This document shows, one piece after another, positions 57,258 through 64,000 of a stretch of 64,000 bases of DNA. A program made the position numbers and the translations under genes. Position 1 is the stretch's first letter. Every line of letters starts with the position of its first letter. A model generated the notes under the pieces. It searched no databases, had not been told where the DNA came from, and saw only the letters and a list, made by a program, of their open reading frames with translations. The stretch is taken from the NCBI GenBank assembly GCA_000827325.1, contig KN832878.1, forward strand, positions 1,302,001 to 1,366,000, read 5' to 3'. The DNA is from Oidiodendron maius Zn (Eukaryota; Ascomycota; Leotiomycetes; Myxotrichaceae).

Positions 57258-58717
57258 TCACATAGGCAGAAAAGCGTATATGGAGGTATTCCTAACATCC
57301 TTTCTCACATCTACTAGCAAAGCCTGGATTTCCTCAACTGACCACCCTAGGACTCCTATAACTTTCAGACTTAGCGCCTCGAGTCCAATCAGCGTATTCT
57401 CCTGGAAATACATAGCGATATCCTTGAAGTAGTTCCCCTTGGCCCATTGACTAGTCGGCCAGAAGAAGGACTTTTCCACGACATCTTCGAAGCCGATCTC
57501 TTCCATCCACCGCTTGTAGTGTTGTACGTTTGTCCACGGACGGCCTAGTTTCGCACTACCGGCAATCACTAATTCATTCCATCTGTATATCGCAGACTCC
57601 TTCGGAGGCTCGCCTATATACTGGCAAGGGAAGCTCGCGTCTTGCAACTCGAGGTAGGCCCCTGGCTCAAGCGACTTGAAGGCCTCGTTTATAACCAAGG
57701 ACGGGTCTTTGAAACAAGCAACAAGAGCACGGCCATGAATAAAATCGAACTTCTCACTAAAGAGCCACTCGTCTTCTGCGTCATCTATCTCAAAGTGGCA
57801 GTTAGGTGGAACGCTTCATAATTAGCCTGATCCTGCGCCTCTCTGCGTTGAGGGTAGGCTTACTACGATGGCTGAATAGCGCTTAGATCGGTCCCAAGGA
57901 CGCGGGCGGATGGGTGCTCCTGTGCTGCGAAGACGGTAAGAGCGTTTGCTGTGAGAGAATTTGTTACATACCGAATTCGATTGCCCAGATTCCCGTCCCT
58001 GGAAAGGTCAGGATCAACTTAACAAAGATATACGGCGTTTTGTCTCACCGGTTCCGATATCGAGAACATGGTGCGGGTTGGGACCGATAGGTGCTAGATA
58101 TAGTCTTCCAGCAAGAGTTAGTCTAAACAGGGCATGTTGTAAGTCTACGGCAGCATTAGCTCTACCAATATGCAATCTGAGAGACAATGCTTACCTAGCC
58201 TTTCCTGCTCTTGCTGTTGTCCGTTGAATAAGTTAGATATTGAAGCACGTAACACTCGGCTAACACCTTGGACAGACCTCGTCATTTGGCAACGGATATT
58301 CTACATAAGTATAGGCGTTAGAGTAAGGAACGCAAACTGCGCCAATAACGTGTTTGGAAACTCACTGCCCTGCTTGTACCGGTGGTAAGTCCGCCCATTC
58401 TCTTCGATATGCTCATAGAATCTCGAGTTTAAGGATACCGTCGAATTCCTTCTCTAGAGATTAGTGGCAAGCTTTTGAGGAGGACTGGAGCGCACCAACC
58501 TTATACTCATTCCACCCAACCCAGAATCGCCATCAGTCTATCAGCGCTGTCAGTCAGAGGTCGGTCCGCTCCGTATGGCCCAGCTCTGTAAACTCACGGC
58601 ATCATCCTCACTATCGACATCGGGTAGCGAGTGGTCAGCCTCAGGTTCCCACGGTGAATGAACAGCGGCTGCATCGTTGTTGGGGTTCTGTAGTTGGTCA
58701 CCGTCGTTGGTAGCCAT
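57258..58717 (-). CDS. LaeA-like SAM-dependent methyltransferase, about ten exons
   Basis: The N-terminus starts MATNDGDQLQNPNNDAAAVH (58717-58598) and is acidic and disordered, as in LaeA-like proteins. Later exons, each fixed by splice sites and phase: an exon ending 58366 (NSRFYEHIEENGRTYHRYKQ), 58300-58278 (YPLPNDE), 58213-58195 (QEQERL), 58144-58049 (DLQHALFRLTLAGRLYLAPI), 57998-57972, 57924-57867 and 57813-57258. Motif I reads HVLDIGTGTGIWAIEFA across two exon joins, followed by VLGTDLSAIQPSVPPNCHFE, then FDFIHGRALVACF and SLEPGAYLELQDASF. Total is about 350 aa. The junction of exons 2 and 3 (58510-58454) is uncertain. It may methylate the pathway product or act as a LaeA-type regulator; being next to the monooxygenase favours a tailoring role. 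Confidence 0.82.
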
Positions 58718-59146
58718 CTTGCATCCCATGCATGTAGTCCGTTCTGAGCAGAATTGTCTGGATTAAAATGTACAATATTGTGGGAAAAGAGCTCGTTTTC
58801 TAAATGCAGCGGTGTAGGTATATCTCCCCAATAGGAATGTTTTGCGGCATTTTGAGTGTAGAAGCGGGGTAATTTGAGCAGCGTTGCGTTGTCGTGCCGT
58901 CCAACCCGATGATGGCGTTCACATCCCCTCAGCTGATTAGTTGCCACCATGTCTCTCATCGACATATCAACGAGCCGCCTATAAAGATCAGAGGCACATT
59001 AAATAGTATTAGTCAGGGGAATATGGTTTTGGGGGGCAAAAAGGCTTCCTAATTTGCAACGCCGGTAGTATGTTGGTTCCGCACCAACCCCGCCTGTGCC
59101 GTGCAACGCCCTTCAGCCGCTACATTTCTAATTGAACATCATAAGC
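58718..59146. other. Promoter side of the methyltransferase gene
   Basis: A minus-strand ORF (58594-58965) reads through the first methyltransferase exon in another frame and is taken as a shadow. No other gene seen. Confidence 0.5.
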
Positions 59147-59403
59147 TGTTGACTAGGTCCTAGGGCTTCGGGCACATTTACACATACTACACATCTGCCT
59201 ATTAGGCTGCCTACCGGTGCCTATAAGGTGACCAGGTGGGAGCCTATTTGGTGACTCAATTGAGTGTATAGTGTTGAGCATAAAAGGCTCTAGTTCTCCT
59301 GAATCTCTTCTTACTTTAGTTGTCTCTGCATTACTTAATATAATACTGAGTTTCACCTTGATTCCTGACTACAACCTGTGCACCTATATTGCCTCAGTTC
59401 AAG
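59147..59403 (+). repeat. Solo LTR, copy 1
   Basis: 257 bp from tgttgactaggtcctagggc to gcctcagttcaag, flanked by a perfect 6-bp duplication ATAAGC (59141-59146 and 59404-59409). It has a TATA-like ataaaagg about 130 bp in. The last 95 bp, from ttgtctctgcat, are shared with copies 2 and 3; the first part is not. Confidence 0.85.
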
Positions 59404-59903
59404 ATAAGCTATTGCCACTTTTGCTGTCTCCTGGCAGCATAAAAAACATCGTCCGCAACGGAGGCGGCGGGGAGGTCGGGGAACTTCAGAAAACCTTTTA
59501 GAGAGCGAATTCCATGAAAGACACCCGACCGGAGTAATAACCAAAGGCAACAACAGCCTCGTGAAGAGCTATGCAGCGTGGTCGATATTCGGCAGGAAGC
59601 CAGAGAATACTTCCCATTCTTCAACTTGCCCATTGCTCCATGACAAAAAAAGAGGCATGATGATCCGGTCAATCTACGCGATCCTAGAGAACCGCGGTAC
59701 GTAAAGAGCCTATTAGTCAAGATGAGAGTTCCATCACGAGAAAATAAAAGGGTAGAATAACAGCTTTGGATGTACTTAACCCTTTCTTAAGAGTTCTTCC
59801 CTTTATAGGGTTTAAATTTATATGTATAATATATTAAGTAACAGCTAAGTATGTATTAGCAGTTAAGTTAAAGGTTCTTTGGATTTTAATATCTTTTAGG
59901 TTT
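59404..59903. other. Spacer between solo LTRs, no supported gene
   Basis: 500 bases, AT-rich from 59750 onward. A minus-strand ORF at 59409-59720 has no recognisable feature. Confidence 0.5.
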
Positions 59904-60147
59904 TATTGACTAGGGCCTCAAGCACATATGTCACGATGTCTCAGAAGTAGTGGCAATATACGCAATAGCATACGACTGTATAGTCGTAATGGCTTACGCA
60001 TATTGCCACATAAGCAGGCATATAATAAGCGTTGTATTCTGTAGTCTAAACCCCTCAGTTGTCTCTGCATCACTCAATAGCCAATATAACTGAGTTTCAC
60101 CTTGATTCCTGACTACGACCTGTGCACCTATATTGCCTCTGTTCAAG
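59904..60147 (+). repeat. Solo LTR, copy 2, with a U3 hairpin
   Basis: 244 bp from tattgactagggcctcaagc to tctgttcaag, flanked by AGGTTT (59898-59903 and 60148-60153). The first dinucleotide TG has become TA, as after RIP. Bases 59950-60009 form an imperfect 27-bp inverted repeat around a 6-nt loop, starting gtggcaatat and ending atattgccac. Confidence 0.85.
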
Positions 60148-60182
60148 AGGTTTTGATGTAATTTCCTATATGATTAAGATAT

Positions 60183-60722
60183 CTTGAACAGAGGCAATAT
60201 AGGTGCACAGGTNNNNNNNNNNNNNNNNNNNNNNNNNNNNNNNNNNNNNNNNNNNNNNNNNNNNNNNNNNNNNNNNNNNNNNNNNNNNNNNNNNNNNNNN
60301 NNNNNNNNNNNNNNNNNNNNNNNNNNNNNNNNNNNNNNNNNNNNNNNNNNNNNNNNNNNNNNNNNNNNNNNNNNNNNNNNNNNNNNNNNNNNNNNNNNNN
60401 NNNNNNNNNNNNNNNNNNNNNNNNNNNNNNNNNNNNNNNNNNNNNNNNNNNNNNNNNNNNNNNNNNNNNNNNNNNCACAGGTCGTAGTCAGGAATCAAGG
60501 TGAAACTCAGTTATATTGATTATTGAGTGATACAGAGACAACTTAAGGAACCTCCTTAGGAATGCAATACAGTCCTTATATACATGCTTCCAGTCTTGTA
60601 GGACTCGTAAGCTCTATACGAAAGCTCAATACAAGAGGACTGAGCACTCAATGCATAGGCTCTGTACATATATCAGTGCTGTATCGCCTCTCATATGCTT
60701 GAGGCCCTGATATCAGTCAACA
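60183..60722 (-). repeat. Solo LTR, copy 3, inverted and interrupted by an assembly gap
   Basis: On the minus strand it starts tgttgactgatatcagggcc (60722) and ends tctgttcaag (60183), flanked by AGATAT on both sides (60177-60182 and 60723-60728). It contains 263 N. Without them the length is 277, close to copies 1 and 2. It lies head-to-head with copy 2, only 35 bp apart. Confidence 0.85.
60213..60475. other. Assembly gap (263 N)
   Basis: A run of N inside solo LTR copy 3. The flanking contig ends read ...gtgcacaggt and cacaggtcgtagtc..., overlapping by the 7 bases cacaggt. ORFs predicted through the Ns are artefacts. Confidence 0.95.
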
Positions 60723-61090
60723 AGATATTTAAATATATTATTATTAAATTCTTTGTAATACTCTATGGTTACTTTAGCTAAGAGGTTATTCCTTACTTTT
60801 TACCTATAAGAGTATAAGGGTTCTAAGGAGTATAAACATGAATATAGGAGGCAGAAGATTATAGTCTCTATATTTACTAAATTAAATGCTATCCTTCTAG
60901 AGGTTAGCGGCTCTCTTGTATTTGAATTGTCATATTATTAGATCCACGGTAGTGCCATGTACGTACCACAGCACTGCCTCATCTTTCTCGGATAGAGATA
61001 TTCATCAGCGTAAAGCGCGAAAACATCAAGAGCCTCACACATACCCACGTCCACTATGATACTTCTTATAATTGCAAAATAAGACTGCGC
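60723..61090. other. AT-rich spacer
   Basis: 368 bases, very AT-rich to about 60940. It contains the 3' flank of the WSC gene. No gene is supported. Confidence 0.5.
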
Positions 61091-61960
61091 CTAGCTACCC
61101 AACTCAACAGCAAATTGCTCCGTGCCAGACATTTCATAAACCCTATTGGGTCTCTCGCTAGATAGCTCGGGTTTGTCCAGAGGCTGGCCTAGATCAGAGA
61201 TGGCGACATGTGGTACTTCGCGTCGACGTAGATGGCGACCGAGCGCAAAGATGGCGATGCATATGAGAATTGCGCCAGCTGCTGAGCCAATGGCAATACC
61301 TGCTATGTTTCCACGTGTAAAGACTACTTTTTTAGTTGCTTGGATTGATTGGGTTGATGTGACAGATGAAGATGGCGTTGACAATACATTTAGAACTGAA
61401 GTTGGAAATGTCAACGCCGTTGTTGTAATCGTTGTTGTCTCCGGGACATTCATACTGCCGACGGACGAGGCCGGTGCCGTTGCCGAAAAGACATTAATTT
61501 TCAAATAGTCGCCACAAAAGAACGCTGTGTTCCCTGGACAGAGGGAGCCGCAAGCTGCCTCGGGGTTCTTCGGAGCGAGGGAAGAAACGGTTGATCCGCA
61601 ATAACATTCAGTCGCAAATTCAACTCCGAATATGCTATAACTTTGGGATTGGCAAATGGCCAGGCACAACTCCGGGCTTAAGTCTGCGGCTGTTGTGCGG
61701 TACGCATCAAGTATTCGAGTTTCAGCGTCATCATAACAACCCAGATAGCTATAGCTGGAGATGACTTCGGCAGCAGCTCGATTGAGGATATTGTTGCCAT
61801 AGAAGGCGGCTATTCGAGCTTCTGTGGCTGCGATAATATCATCGAGTCTTTTCAAGACAGTAGGCTGTGCATCGCGATGAGTTGGATACGAGTGAAGGGC
61901 AGCGCAGAATGGAAACAGGAGGAGGAACGAGAGATGTATCGACATCACAAAACTGCCCAT
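61091..61960 (-). CDS. WSC-domain single-pass membrane protein (cell-wall sensor-like)
   Basis: A single exon of 289 aa from ATG 61960; an upstream in-frame extension is unlikely because MGSFVMSIHLSFLLLFPFCA is a good signal peptide. A WSC domain (residues about 72-160) begins SYLGCYDDAETRILDAY and carries the eight-Cys carbohydrate-binding pattern, with CLAICQSQSYSIFGVE, ECYCGSTVS, CGSLCPGNTAFFCGD and a final INVF. Then a Ser/Thr-rich stalk, a transmembrane helix (GIAIGSAAGAILICIAIFAL) with a basic RHLRRR stop-transfer, and a short cytosolic tail. The architecture is that of Wsc-type cell-wall integrity sensors, though shorter; some such proteins are only wall-binding. Role in stress sensing is inferred. 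Confidence 0.88.
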   Translation of the reverse strand: MGSFVMSIHLSFLLLFPFCAALHSYPTHRDAQPTVLKRLDDIIAATEARIAAFYGNNILNRAAAEVISSYSYLGCYDDAETRILDAYRTTAADLSPELCLAICQSQSYSIFGVEFATECYCGSTVSSLAPKNPEAACGSLCPGNTAFFCGDYLKINVFSATAPASSVGSMNVPETTTITTTALTFPTSVLNVLSTPSSSVTSTQSIQATKKVVFTRGNIAGIAIGSAAGAILICIAIFALGRHLRRREVPHVAISDLGQPLDKPELSSERPNRVYEMSGTEQFAVELGS

Positions 61961-62704
61961 TTTGTCAGCGATGCTTGACTGGCGAAAGCAAATCTGTTGC
62001 TCGGGCTGGCCTACTCGAGACAATCAATAGAAGATTGTAACATTAGGGTCCGAGTTGAGTTCGAAGCCCGCTCACCCCGGAAACGGGCAGCTAGCACTTG
62101 CCAAGGTGAGGCTCCGTACACTCACATTATGAGCGGCTAGAGGCGGTGACGGACTTGCATGTGCCATGCCTTGTCCCGTTATTTCTATCGCCAAGGAAGC
62201 GTGCTCGCACTGTAGCGGGTGGAACGAACGCACTTTGTGGGGGCACAGTGCATAGACAGCCCCAGGATCAAGGATAGCCTACTTTATACCTACCTTAAAA
62301 GTTCATGCCACTCTTATTCCCTCTAGTGACCTTGGGCTTTACGTCTAGACTAAGAACTTGAGATTATTACTATAGGCAGTAGAATTATCTTTCTACAGAA
62401 CTATGACATTATTCTCTTTGTTTCTTGTAGCGTATTATATATACGTTAAGGTGACGATTATGCGTTGCTATTCTTGGCTCAAAATCTATGTTAGAGTCCG
62501 AGAACCCGATGCAAATGGTCTCACTGTATTGCTCGCGACAAGGACGTAAATTTTTTCGAAATAGAGAAGAGTCAGGCACTGCGATAAATTGTCAGCCTGA
62601 CCTTAGCACCGAGTGTCACTAGAGGCTTCTGATTAGCTCACAGTTGGCTGAGGATTGTGGCGTTGCACAATATGTATTAATCATGTTGCTGTCTCCAATA
62701 GTCG
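61961..62704. other. Promoter of the WSC gene and intergenic
   Basis: No supported gene. The 62655-62837 ORF runs into the MITE and is not real. Confidence 0.5.
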
Positions 62705-63263
62705 CCTTTCTCGCCTAGTTTCTCCTAAACTAGGCGAGGTACAGCGGACCGTGTCAGCGGAAACGCCCATTCCTATTAATTTTACTAGTAATTCAATACT
62801 AGCACCACCACGGCCATTACAAATTAACCTTCTGTGATTTCTCTTTTAGCTAACCCAATATCAATGATATAGCGACTCTTTCAGCTAAAGAAGAGGGTTG
62901 TATCTAATATTGTATAGGGATGGGCGTTTTCGCTGAAATGGTCTTTTTCGCTGTACCTCGCCTACTACATACAGGCCCGAATATTTCAACCTTTTGTATC
63001 TGTGCACCCCCGCCCGCCCCCCCCCCATGTCGCAAGGATGCTTGGCAGTGCTGCTTTTATCATATTACTAGTATTTTGTATATAATCCTTTAGCCTTGAT
63101 CATAGCTCGACATCTCTCTAGAAAAGGCAGCGTTGTGGGCGTCAAGTAGTCATTGGGTTGACACCCCTGATTATGCTAGAACCTTCGGCGTTGCACGCAG
63201 ACGCAAAAGGTTGAAATATTTGGGCCTGTACGAAGTAGTTTAGGAGAAACTAGGCGAGAAAGG
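62705..63263. mobile_element. MITE with long terminal inverted repeats, interrupted by a nested element
   Basis: The left end cctttctcgcctagtttctc, continuing ctaaactaggcgaggtacagcg, is mirrored at the right end. The similarity extends about 65 bp inward to aacgcccat. Each end also contains a 12-bp fold-back (ctcgcctagttt, 5-nt loop, aaactaggcgag). Without the nested insertion the element is about 288 bp. It has no coding capacity. Target duplication not identified, so the superfamily is unknown. Confidence 0.75.
62965..63235. mobile_element. Tc1/mariner internal-deletion derivative (copy 2), nested in the MITE
   Basis: 271 bp between TA dinucleotides (62963-62964 and 63236-63237). The same ends as copy 1 at 24223 (ctacataca... 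and cttcgtaca...), including ttcaaccttttgtatctg and the internal block gttgacacccctgattatgc. It is shorter than copy 1 because of a larger deletion of the remaining transposase sequence. A run of C near 63016 is unusual. Confidence 0.9.
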
Positions 63264-63602
63264 TGGAAACCTCGCGATTAGTGATGTCTCATTTATTTCT
63301 GTAAATGGATCTCGAGCTGAAATGCAGCAGCGATAGATACTTTATAATTTAGCAAACTTGGGCAAGGTGAAGCAGACTATCCTCCTCAATGATGAATATA
63401 GAAGAGCGGGCTTAACCGTGGCTGTGAAGGCAGTGTCCGTTCAACCCAACACGTATATGTATTATAACGGCTTTGTCACGGACTGCATCAAAGGGATCAA
63501 ATGAAGTGGGGAAGGTCCAGCACCTCGAAGATAATCGAGTTTATTTAGGAGCGATTGTAGCATCAGAGTGAATGACAGGCACTGCTGGAATAGACTATAG
63601 AC
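63264..63602. other. Intergenic, no supported gene
   Basis: 339 bases of mixed composition with no open frame of note. Confidence 0.5.
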
Positions 63603-63830
63603 TTATGGTAGTACTACAATGAGATCTACTAGCTTTGTTTCGCTGTCCTTTCGGCGTGAAACTCGAGATAGACGGGCGATCATTGGTCCAAGGGTGGCCA
63701 GAGCATTGTGGCCGTCGGTATGAAGCTTATTCTGGGCCATACTTGATAGATAAGAGAGGCGATTAGTTAGCGGCGAGAGGTTATCAAAGATGCGCTCGAT
63801 AAAAGATATATAGTATTTAGCCGCTGCGTA
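63603..63830 (-). pseudogene. Coding-like fragment, unknown family
   Basis: A minus-strand frame of 75 codons ends in TAA (63603-63605) and reads IERIFDNLSPLTNRLSYLSS followed by HTDGHNALATLGPMIARLSR and a basic end. It lacks an early Met (the first is internal, near 63742) and is preceded by a stop, so it looks like a last exon or a gene remnant. Not recognised. Confidence 0.3.
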
Positions 63831-64000
63831 TTATATTATGGATTCTCTGAAGAGCTGTTCATGACATACATTGATCTATTTTCGTTATCATTAGGTTAGA
63901 AATGACGAAACTTTTTGCCTTTCGTGGTGGGACAGCAGGTGTACCAGAGCAGGGCATGAAACTGGGAAACACTCCTTAGGCGAAGACATTTAAACCCATT

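Noticed and set aside
60143-60519. Several ORFs of about 110 aa made mostly of unknown residues
   Set aside because: They run through the N gap and have no sequence support.
1-64000. tRNA or rRNA genes
   Set aside because: I scanned for obvious conserved words and saw none; a covariance-model search would be needed to exclude a tRNA.

Overview
The window is nuclear DNA of a filamentous ascomycete (Pezizomycotina). The reasons are genes split by short introns (about 46-76 nt, GT..AG, often with a CTAAC-like branch site), typical fungal families (HET, Zn2Cys6, WSC, LaeA-like methyltransferase, non-reducing PKS, CCC1), and transposons damaged by TpG-to-TpA / CpA-to-TpA changes, the signature of repeat-induced point mutation (RIP). 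I cannot name the genus. Exon joins given here were worked out by hand from splice signals, reading phase and family fit.

Layout. 1-6.9 kb: sparse, with gene fragments and one tiny secreted protein. 6.9-10.7 kb: a large secreted aspartic protease fused to a mucin-like, Cys-rich tail. 11.1 kb: MFS transporter remnant. 12.3-17.6 kb: Zn2Cys6 regulator, a twice-frameshifted FMN-reductase-like gene, an AtaL-like (DUF1857) protein and a small bZIP factor. 20.4-23.3 kb: CCC1/VIT vacuolar iron transporter and a DOMON-cytochrome b561 protein, possibly both touching metal or redox homeostasis. 24.2-28.4 kb: a deleted Tc1/mariner element, a two-module DUF7726-like protein and a HET-domain protein. 28.6-34.2 kb: a complete but RIP-killed Ty1/copia element with target duplication. 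34.9 kb: GST-like protein. 36-41.9 kb: AT-rich, gene-poor, decayed DNA. 42-58.7 kb: the secondary-metabolism region. 59-64 kb: three solo LTRs (one containing an N gap), a WSC-domain membrane sensor, and a MITE with a second element nested in its terminal repeat.

The best candidate for an undescribed system is 41.9-58.7 kb. A five-domain non-reducing polyketide synthase (SAT-KS-AT-PT-ACP, no thioesterase, SAT Cys replaced by Gly) lies beside a sulfotransferase-like gene. Divergently transcribed is a capsular-polysaccharide/GT32-like glycosyltransferase, followed by a FAD monooxygenase and a LaeA-like SAM methyltransferase. The inferred product is an aromatic polyketide that may be hydroxylated, methylated, glycosylated and perhaps sulfated. 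The release step has no visible enzyme in the window, and neither a transporter nor a pathway regulator is seen inside the cluster.
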